A stretch of DNA of 5,598 nt from Gracilimonas sp040877545 (GCA_040877545.1 JBBDNN010000030.1:1-5598), one strand, 5' to 3'; shown: positions 1 to 5,548, counted from the first letter of the stretch. A program made the numbers and translations. The notes: generated by a model from the sequence alone, not told the origin.

Positions 1-35
1 CACCTAAGTTCCTCATAGTTCTCAATTTTGCTCAT
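1..35 (-). CDS. S23 / four-helix-bundle (bIVP-like) protein, N-terminal fragment cut by the window edge
   Basis: An ATG at 35-33 on the minus strand opens a frame that runs off the left edge after 11 complete codons, reading MSKIENYEELR, followed by TG of the next codon, which can only be Cys, Trp or stop. From memory, this opening (short basic start, an I-E-x-[FY]-x-[ED]-L core, then a Cys or Trp) is typical of the 23S rRNA intervening-sequence protein / four-helix-bundle family, small proteins of mostly unknown function related to Avd of diversity-generating retroelements. The gene starts 59 bases after the membrane fusion protein stop, on the same strand. An earlier ATG is followed at once by TAA, so 35 is the first usable start. 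Eleven residues are thin evidence, so the family call is tentative. It is not the ABC permease one would expect here. Confidence 0.5.
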   Translation of the reverse strand, partial: MSKIENYEELR

Positions 36-59
36 TCTAAAAAATTTACATTAACTCCT

Positions 60-91
60 AAACACTTAAACACGGAAACACTCAAACACAT
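60..91. repeat. Four tandem 8-bp repeats, AAACACNN (minus strand NNGTGTTT)
   Basis: The hexamer AAACAC occurs at 60-65, 68-73, 76-81 and 84-89, an exact 8-bp period with variable two-base spacers TT, GG, TC and AT. The array fills most of the 59-base gap between the membrane fusion protein stop (95-97) and the start of the S23-like gene (35). It has no inverted symmetry, so it is not a terminator hairpin. Similar short A/C-rich arrays beside four-helix-bundle genes are something I recall seeing in Bacteroidota genomes; that recollection is not proven here. Confidence 0.8.
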
Positions 92-94
92 TAA

Positions 95-1351
95 TCACTC
101 CAACACCAGCACCTCGTTATCCCCAAAAGTATCATAGCCGGAGGTGATCACTTTCTCGCCAGGTTCCAGCCCAAATTGTACTTCAAAATATTCAGGATTT
201 TGGCGGCCCAGGTTTATCTCCCGCCGGTAGGCTCGGTCTTCTTCCTCATTCAGCACAAAAATCCAGTTACCGCCGGTAGTTTGATAAAAGCCGCCTCGTG
301 GAAGCTGAACAGCACTGGCCGACTCTCCCAATTCCAACCTGATACGCAATGTTTGTCCACGGCGCAATCCATCCGGTGCTTCTCCAGGAAACTCCATATC
401 TACTTCAAATTGCCCGTTACTTATCACGGGATATATTTTTGAAATAATGAGTTCGTCGTCTTCACCTCCAAAAGAAAAAGTGCCTTTCAGGCCGGGTACT
501 ATACGAGAAAGGTGATATTCATCCACACTCACACGAACTTTATAATTATCCAGTATATCTACCTGACCGATTCGCTCGCCCGAGGAAATGGATTGTCCCT
601 GGTTCAATTCTATCGTGCTTAACTGCCCGGTAATTGGCGCAGTAACGGCAAGATTGTCTAATATCTGCTGTACAGCATTCAAGTTTTCGTACATCCGCTC
701 TTCAGAGTCATTGAGTTGTTGTAACTGTGTAAGAGTTTGCACTGAATCTTTTTGATACGATTCACTGGTCAGCTCAAATCGTTTTTTCTGGTATTCGTAA
801 TTTTTTTTTGTAGTCTGAAACTCTTCCTCCGAGATTAAATCCTGATCCATTAATTTTATTTGCCGCTCGTATTGCGCCTTCAGAATTTCCATTTGTGATT
901 TGGCATTTGCCAACTGCTCCTGAAGGCGAAGGGTGTTTTGTTCAAGGTTCAGGCGCGAATTCCGCACGTTATTGATTTGATCGTATAAACCTGATGTTTG
1001 CTGCATCACTTGTAGTTGTAAACTGGAATTGGTGAGGGTTAAAATGGTATCACTGCTTTGTACCATATTTCCGGATTCTAAAAATACATGTTGAACCACG
1101 CCTCCTTCAATAGCATCAAGATAGATCGTTTGGATGGGCTGAACGGCACCTGTCACCTGTATAAACTCCTGAAAGGAATTTTCCTGTACGGTAGAAATTG
1201 TAATTCTTTCGCGGTCTATATTTAGTGTAGAACGAACATCCATAAACGCAAAAATGTAGACGCTAAGCCCTACAAATGCTACGATACCTACCCCTATCAA
1301 AATACGGTTGGTCGTCCAAGTCTTCTTCTTAATTTTACGGTCCATACCCAT
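95..1351 (-). CDS. HlyD/MacA-type periplasmic membrane fusion protein (ABC exporter adaptor)
   Basis: The product is 418 aa, a usual length for an efflux adaptor. It would link an inner-membrane ABC transporter to an outer-membrane channel across the periplasm. A basic N-terminus (residues 4-10 rich in Lys/Arg) precedes one membrane anchor at about 17-36; there is no lipobox. The first lipoyl half spans about 68-106, with the GGVV turn and L-x-SG-x-x-V. Residues 110-230 form a long Gln/Glu/Leu-rich region that should fold as an alpha-helical coiled-coil hairpin. The second lipoyl half follows at about 234-264 (V-TAPI-TG...G-x-I-x-x-GE), then a beta-barrel at about 265-345 and a membrane-proximal C-terminal domain at 346-418. 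It follows the ATPase gene by 170 bases and has its own sigma-54-type promoter. No Shine-Dalgarno is visible; a second ATG two codons later is an alternative start. The exported substrate cannot be told from sequence. Confidence 0.93.
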   Translation of the reverse strand: MGMDRKIKKKTWTTNRILIGVGIVAFVGLSVYIFAFMDVRSTLNIDRERITISTVQENSFQEFIQVTGAVQPIQTIYLDAIEGGVVQHVFLESGNMVQSSDTILTLTNSSLQLQVMQQTSGLYDQINNVRNSRLNLEQNTLRLQEQLANAKSQMEILKAQYERQIKLMDQDLISEEEFQTTKKNYEYQKKRFELTSESYQKDSVQTLTQLQQLNDSEERMYENLNAVQQILDNLAVTAPITGQLSTIELNQGQSISSGERIGQVDILDNYKVRVSVDEYHLSRIVPGLKGTFSFGGEDDELIISKIYPVISNGQFEVDMEFPGEAPDGLRRGQTLRIRLELGESASAVQLPRGGFYQTTGGNWIFVLNEEEDRAYRREINLGRQNPEYFEVQFGLEPGEKVITSGYDTFGDNEVLVLE

Positions 1352-1389
1352 TATGAAAACATCTATTTTTGTATTTATTCAAAACCTAT

Positions 1390-1406
1390 TCAATTTATGT
1401 GCCAAA
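1390..1406 (-). promoter_or_regulatory. Sigma-54-type -24/-12 promoter of the membrane fusion protein gene
   Basis: On the minus strand this reads TTTGGCACA-TAAA-TTGA. It matches the sigma-54 consensus TGGCAC-N5-TTGC with correct GG-to-GA spacing, except that the -12 dinucleotide is GA instead of GC. Transcription is predicted to start near 1378, about 27 bases before the ATG at 1351. The same 13 fixed bases recur before the ATPase gene with nearly the same distance to the start codon, which argues against chance. Activator-like palindromes lie about 87 and 108 bases upstream of the predicted start. Confidence 0.75.
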
Positions 1407-1456
1407 CAGAAGAACCTTTTTTAAAGCCCACTCTGATGCTATTCTTCCACTTCTAA

Positions 1457-1472
1457 TGTTCACTTCCCAACA
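1457..1472. promoter_or_regulatory. Degenerate second activator site (TGTT-N8-AACA dyad)
   Basis: This is an inverted repeat with arms TGTT and AACA around eight bases; the dyad extends to AATGTT/AACATT at 1455-1474. It shares the outer arms and 16-bp length of the neighbouring palindrome at 1478-1493, but its centre (CACTTCCC) does not match CGATATCG. Its centre lies 21 bp, two helical turns, from that of the neighbour, putting both on the same DNA face. It sits about 87 bases upstream of the predicted start at 1378. The likely role is a weaker second dimer site for the NtrC-type regulator. Confidence 0.5.
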
Positions 1473-1477
1473 TTAAA

Positions 1478-1493
1478 TGTCCGATATCGAACA
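1478..1493. promoter_or_regulatory. Perfect palindrome TGTNCGATATCGNACA, probable enhancer (UAS) for the NtrC-type regulator
   Basis: The plus strand reads TGTCCGATATCGAACA, symmetric at every position except the fourth from each end. It lies 29 bases after the ATPase stop, in the 170-base gap before the membrane fusion protein gene, centred about 108 bases upstream of the predicted sigma-54 start. That is a normal enhancer distance for this activator class. The same 16-mer pattern recurs only at 5143-5158, beside the regulator gene. Fis-type domains of NtrC-like activators bind dyads of this size, so assignment to the regulator encoded here is a reasonable inference. Confidence 0.72.
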
Positions 1494-1521
1494 GCTATAA
1501 ATTGGATTCTGCAGTTTAATT

Positions 1522-2202
1522 TCAAGAGTCACCTGATCCATTTTCAACCAATACCCCGTCCTTCAGGTTTATAATTCGATTACCGTAAGCAGCCATTTTT
1601 TCGGAGTGAGTAACCTGAATGATGGTCACTCCTTCATCATTGAGCTTTTTGAAAATCTCCATAATCTGTTCGCTTTGCCCGGAATGTAAATTCCCGGTAG
1701 GTTCATCAGCCAGGAGCAATTTAGGGTTTCCTATTATAGCTCGTGCTACGCCCACTACCTGTTGTTGTCCACCCGAAAGCTGGGGCGGAAAAAGATTCTT
1801 TTTAGCTACAATATTGAATTTATCCAGCATCTCGGCCACCAATGCTTTTCTTTGTTTTGACTTCACCTTACGGTAAAGCAGCGGCATTTCTATATTTTCA
1901 TATACTGTGAGTTCATCAATCAAATGGTACGCCTGGAAGACAAATCCGATATGAGATTGATGATATACTGATTTCTGTTTCTCACTTAGATGTTGAGCCG
2001 GTTCACCTAAAAAAGAAAAGTCCCCTTCCGAAGCATCATCCAGAAACCCAATGATATTTAGCAGTGTAGACTTTCCCGCACCACTTGGCCCCATAATGGT
2101 AACAAACTCTCCTTCCTGTACGTCGAGGTTTATTCCTTTCAGGATGAAAGTTCTTTGAAAGCGTTTGTCAATGTATTTGTCGAGGTCGCGAAGTTTGATC
2201 AT
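1522..2202 (-). CDS. ABC transporter ATP-binding protein, MacB/LolD type
   Basis: The product is 226 aa, the usual size of a stand-alone ATPase that pairs with FtsX/MacB-type permeases to drive export or extraction at the inner membrane. Walker A is GPSGAGKST at 38-46, the Q-loop glutamine is Q90, and the signature is LSGGQQQ at 142-148. Walker B ends in D166-E167, and the H-loop histidine is H199. All catalytic elements are present. Two departures from the commonest form are H173 in place of the D-loop aspartate (GNLHS) and QQQVVGVARA after the signature; I recall both as usual in the Bacteroidota branch of this family. The gene lies 59 bases after the kinase stop and has its own sigma-54-type promoter in that gap. 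No Shine-Dalgarno precedes the ATG. The partner permease is not in the window. Confidence 0.95.
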   Translation of the reverse strand: MIKLRDLDKYIDKRFQRTFILKGINLDVQEGEFVTIMGPSGAGKSTLLNIIGFLDDASEGDFSFLGEPAQHLSEKQKSVYHQSHIGFVFQAYHLIDELTVYENIEMPLLYRKVKSKQRKALVAEMLDKFNIVAKKNLFPPQLSGGQQQVVGVARAIIGNPKLLLADEPTGNLHSGQSEQIMEIFKKLNDEGVTIIQVTHSEKMAAYGNRIINLKDGVLVENGSGDS

Positions 2203-2239
2203 AAAATGTGTTAAGTGATTTTCGAATGTAATTTTATTG

Positions 2240-2256
2240 TCAACAACTGTGCCAAA
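2240..2256 (-). promoter_or_regulatory. Sigma-54-type -24/-12 promoter of the ABC ATPase gene
   Basis: On the minus strand it reads TTTGGCACA-GTTG-TTGA, starting only five bases past the kinase stop codon. It has the sigma-54 -24 element TGGCAC and correct spacing, with GA rather than GC at -12, exactly as in the promoter at 1390-1406. The predicted start is near 2228, 26 bases before the ATG at 2202. I found no copy of the TGTNCGATATCGNACA palindrome at the matching upstream distance, which falls inside the kinase coding region. Activation would have to use a diverged or distant site. Confidence 0.75.
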
Positions 2257-2261
2257 GCATT

Positions 2262-3626
2262 TTAAAAACGCATTGTGAAAATTGATCCTTTTCCGGGTTC
2301 CGAGGTTAAAGTTAAACTGCCCCCGTGCAACCGCATAATCTGTCGTGATAAGCTAAGCCCGATCCCCGATCCTTTATTTTCAGGATTTGCGCTGATGGAA
2401 TAAAATGGAATGAAGATTTTTTCGGAGACCGATTTTTTCACTCCCGGCCCGTTATCAATAATTTGTACCAGCACCTTGCCGTATGAGTCCATCGTGCCTT
2501 TCAATTCGATAGTTCCGTTTTCCTGACCCGATAAGATTCGAATAGCATTCTTCACCAGGTTTATAAGAACTTGCTCCACGAGGTGCGGGTCAGCGGTAAG
2601 TTCCAGGCTTTTGGGTTCTACATTGCAGCTAATTTCAATATGCTCTTTGGTGGCTTCCGGTTTCATCAAACTTGCCACCCGTTCCAGCGTCTCTTTTACG
2701 TTAAAAAGCTCATAATTTGGCTCCGGAACCTCTGTGAAATCCCGATAGGAATTTACGAACCGCATTAGCCCCTCACTGCGCTTACTGATGGTGTTCAGTG
2801 CTTCTTTCACATCTTCCAATATTTCAGCATCAATTTCGAAATTTTCTTCTTTTGGAACGGTGTTTTGTTCCAGCAGCATATGCACGGTGCCGGAAAGTGA
2901 AGCAATAGGTGTGATAGAATTCATTATTTCATGTGCTAAAACCTGGGTAAGATTTTGCCACGATTCCATTTCTTTTTCCTCCAATTCGGTATGAATATTC
3001 TGGAAAGAAACTAGCTTAAAAGCCTCATCTCTCATTCGGAATTCGGTGGCATACACAGCCAATTGCATCGTTTCTTTATTAACAGTAACCCGAATGAGAT
3101 TTCTACCCCCATTCTTCAGTTTCTGAACCGAATTAAATAAAACTCCTGAAATATCCTTCAATGATTCAATCTTGCGTAACATTGCCACCTGAAATAATCC
3201 TTTTGCGGCCGTATTTAAAAGCACCACTTCTCCCTTCACATTAAAACAAATCATACCGATTCCAATATGCTGCACCACAGTTTCGAGGTAACGGAGACTT
3301 TCCTCTTTCTTATTTCTCTCTTCCTTAAAACGCTCAATCACCTGGCTGAAAGCTTTATTTAAATCTTCAAAACTCTGCCCCATCTCCTGATTTCGGAAGG
3401 TTCCGGTGAAGTCGGAATATTTGATGGCATCCAGGAAACGGGTTAGCAAAATATTTGTCTGCTCCAGGTATTTAATGAGCAGGATGAGTTGGACAACAGC
3501 AATCAAAACAACAATTGCCATACTCATATGATATTCTGTTTCCAGGAACAGGTGCATAAGCAAAAGCAGAGTAGCGGCTATTAACAGCACTCTTATAATT
3601 ACTCCCATTCGAAAATTTTTAATCAT
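2262..3626 (-). CDS. NtrY-like membrane sensor histidine kinase
   Basis: The product is 454 aa. Two membrane segments at about 9-28 and 34-54 are separated by only about five residues, so there is essentially no periplasmic sensor domain. A HAMP/linker-like helical stretch (55-110) and a PAS-like region (about 111-215) follow. The H-box is AHEIMNSITPI with phospho-acceptor H232, the HEIxNxxTPI form seen in NtrY-type kinases. The ATPase domain has the N-box with N356 and N360, G1 at D391-N-G-P-G, the F-box IFIPFYS (404-410) and G2 at G419-S-G-I-G423, ending at the C-terminus. It should autophosphorylate and pass phosphate to the regulator encoded 51 bases upstream, probably on one transcript. 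No Shine-Dalgarno is visible. The signal is unknown; a membrane-borne or cytoplasmic cue fits the topology. Confidence 0.94.
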   Translation of the reverse strand: MIKNFRMGVIIRVLLIAATLLLLMHLFLETEYHMSMAIVVLIAVVQLILLIKYLEQTNILLTRFLDAIKYSDFTGTFRNQEMGQSFEDLNKAFSQVIERFKEERNKKEESLRYLETVVQHIGIGMICFNVKGEVVLLNTAAKGLFQVAMLRKIESLKDISGVLFNSVQKLKNGGRNLIRVTVNKETMQLAVYATEFRMRDEAFKLVSFQNIHTELEEKEMESWQNLTQVLAHEIMNSITPIASLSGTVHMLLEQNTVPKEENFEIDAEILEDVKEALNTISKRSEGLMRFVNSYRDFTEVPEPNYELFNVKETLERVASLMKPEATKEHIEISCNVEPKSLELTADPHLVEQVLINLVKNAIRILSGQENGTIELKGTMDSYGKVLVQIIDNGPGVKKSVSEKIFIPFYSISANPENKGSGIGLSLSRQIMRLHGGSLTLTSEPGKGSIFTMRF

Positions 3627-3677
3627 TGCTGGTGGAGTTAATTAACTTTATAAATGAAGAATAAAAACAGCCGGTTC

Positions 3678-5060
3678 TTACAATCCATACTTTTCCAGCC
3701 TTCTGTATAAGGATGCTCGTGTTAAACCCAGCTCTTCTGCTGCGTGCGATATATTGCCATTGTATTTACCCATTGCCTTGCGGATAACTGTTTTTTCCAC
3801 TTCCTCTAAATTCAATCCTGCAGTGGGGATGGATTCTTCTTTTCCGGGAAAAGAAGTAAGCAAGAAATCTCCTTTTTGTAACTGCTTCTCGTCGGTCATA
3901 ATCACTGCGCGTTCTACAGCGTGTTCTAATTCACGAATATTCCCCGGCCAACCATATTCCTGAAGATGAGCAACTGCCTGATCTGTAATTCCGACAATCT
4001 CTTTTCTGTATTTCAGGCGATATTGTTTGAGGAAATGCTCGGCAAGAAGCGGGATATCTCCTCTTCGTTCCCGAAGCGGCGGTAATTTAATTTCGATGGT
4101 ATTTATGCGGTATAAAAGATCCTGCCGGAAATTCTGCTTTTCAACCATTTCAACGAGCGAGATATTTGTCGCGCTTATCAACCGAATATCTACTTCTATT
4201 GGTTTGTTGGCACCAATTCTCGTGATTTTATGTGTTTGAATAGCCGATAATAATTTCGGCTGAAGCTGGATGGGAAGATTTCCGATTTCATCCAGAAAAA
4301 GAGTACCGCCCGAAGCAATCTCAAATCGACCCGCACGGGATTCTTTCGCATCGGTAAAAGCTCCTTTTTCGTGACCGAACAATTCACTTTCAAACAAACT
4401 TTCGGGCAATGCGCCCATATCCACCGTAATAAATTCTTCTTCACTTCGGCTTGATCTGCGATGCAGCGCCCGCGCCACCAGCTCTTTGCCCGTTCCGTTC
4501 TCTCCGGTAATCAACACATTAGCATCTGTCTTTGCCACCTTTTCAATCGTTTGAAAAACATGCTCCATCACTCTGCTTTGCCCGATAATATTTTGATACG
4601 GCTGCTCAGCATCGGCTTTGAGAGTGTTGTGACGTGACTGAAGCGTTTGATATTTTCTTTTGGAATGGCTGAGGTTTAATGCCGCAGTTACCGTGGCCAG
4701 CAGTTTTTCGTTATGCCAAGGTTTTAGCACAAAATCGGAGGCTCCTTTTTTTACGGCTTTAACTGCTTTATCTACATCCCCGTAAGCGGTTATCAGCACT
4801 ACCGCCACAGATGGATCGATCTCCAGAATTTTATCTAGCCAATAAAAGCCTTCTTCCCCACTGCTTACATCCTCATTAAAATTCATATCAAGAAGAATAG
4901 CATCATAATCAAACTCCTTGAGGAGTGCCGGAATTAGTTTTGGGTTACTTTCAACATCTACTTTTTCCAGGTGCTGTTTTAAATAAAGACGGGCAGCCTG
5001 AAGCACATCACTGTCATCGTCAACAACAAGAATTCGGCTGGTTTTGGAAGAGTTTTTCAT
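3678..5060 (-). CDS. Sigma-54-dependent NtrC-family response regulator
   Basis: The product is 460 aa from the ATG at 5060. The receiver domain (about 9-125) has the acidic pocket D14-D16, phospho-acceptor D58, T91 and K113. The AAA+ domain (about 157-393) has Walker A GENGTGKE at 186-193, the sigma-54 contact loop GAFTDA at 233-238 (usually GAFTGA), Walker B D257-E258, likely arginine fingers R312 and R318, and GNIREL at 373-378. A Fis-type helix-turn-helix occupies about 415-460 and ends at the stop. The frame stays open to a TTG at 5159, adding 33 residues. I reject that start because the extension lacks receiver-like sequence, begins with a rare codon and would cover the palindrome at 5143-5158. 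The protein should bind enhancer palindromes and remodel sigma-54 polymerase at the two promoters downstream. The kinase gene follows after 51 bases. Confidence 0.95.
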   Translation of the reverse strand: MKNSSKTSRILVVDDDSDVLQAARLYLKQHLEKVDVESNPKLIPALLKEFDYDAILLDMNFNEDVSSGEEGFYWLDKILEIDPSVAVVLITAYGDVDKAVKAVKKGASDFVLKPWHNEKLLATVTAALNLSHSKRKYQTLQSRHNTLKADAEQPYQNIIGQSRVMEHVFQTIEKVAKTDANVLITGENGTGKELVARALHRRSSRSEEEFITVDMGALPESLFESELFGHEKGAFTDAKESRAGRFEIASGGTLFLDEIGNLPIQLQPKLLSAIQTHKITRIGANKPIEVDIRLISATNISLVEMVEKQNFRQDLLYRINTIEIKLPPLRERRGDIPLLAEHFLKQYRLKYRKEIVGITDQAVAHLQEYGWPGNIRELEHAVERAVIMTDEKQLQKGDFLLTSFPGKEESIPTAGLNLEEVEKTVIRKAMGKYNGNISHAAEELGLTRASLYRRLEKYGL

Positions 5061-5142
5061 ACGTTTTTTTGTGATGCAGTGAACCGGATGAATGGCATTA
5101 GTTATAAATTTTATAAATCTGAATGATTTTTGAACCTTGCAC

Positions 5143-5158
5143 TGTACGATATCGGACA
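5143..5158. promoter_or_regulatory. Second copy of the palindrome TGTNCGATATCGNACA, probable UAS/operator
   Basis: The plus strand reads TGTACGATATCGGACA. On the minus strand it is TGTCCGATATCGTACA, differing from the 1478-1493 site by a single base, and the match extends one further G. It is centred about 90 bases upstream of the regulator ATG and about 88 bases upstream of the predicted start of the rightward sigma-54-like promoter. It could serve autoregulation of the two-component genes, activation of the rightward gene, or both. No second dyad at plus or minus 21 bp was found. Confidence 0.7.
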
Positions 5159-5212
5159 ATAAAAGTTTTTAAATTATTTCTGCAAATGCAATGAATCGAA
5201 AAGTGTAAAAAC

Positions 5213-5228
5213 AGGCACGGAAATTACG
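5213..5228 (+). promoter_or_regulatory. Candidate rightward sigma-54-like promoter
   Basis: The sequence is AGGCACG-GAAA-TTACG. It keeps GGCACG of the -24 element and the correct spacing to TT-C at -12, but has A for the first T and A for the G of TTGC. The call leans on context: the palindrome at 5143-5158 would be centred about 88 bases upstream of the predicted start near 5239, close to the 87-base distance of the nearer site at the adaptor promoter. The leader to the small ORF would be about 133 bases, which is long. Confidence 0.35.
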
Positions 5229-5371
5229 AAGTTAATAAAAGGCTAAAATGCAGTTACCGCAACTTTGATAAAATTGGAATCGGGATAAATGCTGAAAATA
5301 TTGGGAGAAGTCGGTTGAATATTATATTCTCTTTCTATCGTGAATGAATTTTTTGGACTGAATAAGAATAT

Positions 5372-5548
5372 ATGCTCCCCACTTTCACAATCCTATCGCT
5401 GGTGCTTATCATCTCGGGAATTATCGGGACAAGGGCTGCAGTACAAAAAGGCGAAGAAATTCGTGCAAAGCAATATGGATTTGTGACTTTGTTTGGCACT
5501 TCTCTATTTGTCGGGGTATTGATCGCACTCGCACTTTTTCATACCTAG
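5372..5548 (+). CDS. Small two-helix membrane protein, 58 aa, function unknown
   Basis: An ATG at 5372 opens 58 codons ending in TAG at 5546-5548; an in-frame TAA three codons upstream fixes the start region. The product has a hydrophobic segment at about 4-20 (TFTILSLVLIISGIIGT), a loop at 21-36 with four basic residues (R21, K26, R31, K33) plus two Glu, and a second hydrophobic segment at about 37-56. By the positive-inside rule both ends would face the periplasm. I do not recognise a family. Coding support is the continuous hydrophobic-basic-hydrophobic pattern and its position facing away from the regulator gene. There is no clear Shine-Dalgarno, as for the other genes here. It could be a small accessory or target of the envelope system encoded to its left, but it may be unrelated. 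Confidence 0.6.
   Translation: MLPTFTILSLVLIISGIIGTRAAVQKGEEIRAKQYGFVTLFGTSLFVGVLIALALFHT

Larger units (their letters stand above)
5061..5371. other. Divergent control region between the regulator gene and the small membrane-protein ORF
   Basis: This 311-base AT-rich gap contains no substantial ORF. It holds the perfect activator-type palindrome at 5143-5158, 83 bases upstream of the regulator ATG, and a rightward sigma-54-like sequence at 5213-5228. Very A/T-rich DNA at 5100-5125 on the regulator side (ATAAATTTTATAAAT) could include its housekeeping promoter, but I could not fix a convincing -33/-7 pair. Two tiny frames in the putative rightward leader (ATG at 5248, 6 codons; ATG at 5289, 9 codons) have no coding support. 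I see no terminator, tRNA or riboswitch fold here. Confidence 0.6.

Noticed and set aside
2341..2356. TGTCGTGATAAGCTAA upstream of the ATPase promoter as a possible activator site
   Set aside because: Beyond TGT it matches almost none of TGTNCGATATCGNACA, and its distance does not fit the spacing at the other promoter.
3627..3677. Gap between regulator and kinase genes examined for a separate promoter or terminator
   Set aside because: No TGGCAC element, activator palindrome or hairpin is present; co-transcription is the simplest reading.
4196..4444. Overlapping 82-codon minus-strand frame within the regulator gene, plus several 65-88 codon plus-strand frames across the operon
   Set aside because: All lie within strongly supported genes in other frames and have no domain features; they are shadow frames.
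5248..5318. Two mini-ORFs (6 and 9 codons) in the leader of the small ORF, possible leader peptides
   Set aside because: They have no ribosome site, no regulatory codon run and no attenuator-like hairpins; chance frames are expected in such DNA.
5494..5509. TGGCAC on the plus strand inside the small ORF, resembling a sigma-54 -24 element
   Set aside because: The -12 position reads TATT with no TTG[AC]; the bases simply encode Gly-Thr in the 58-aa product.
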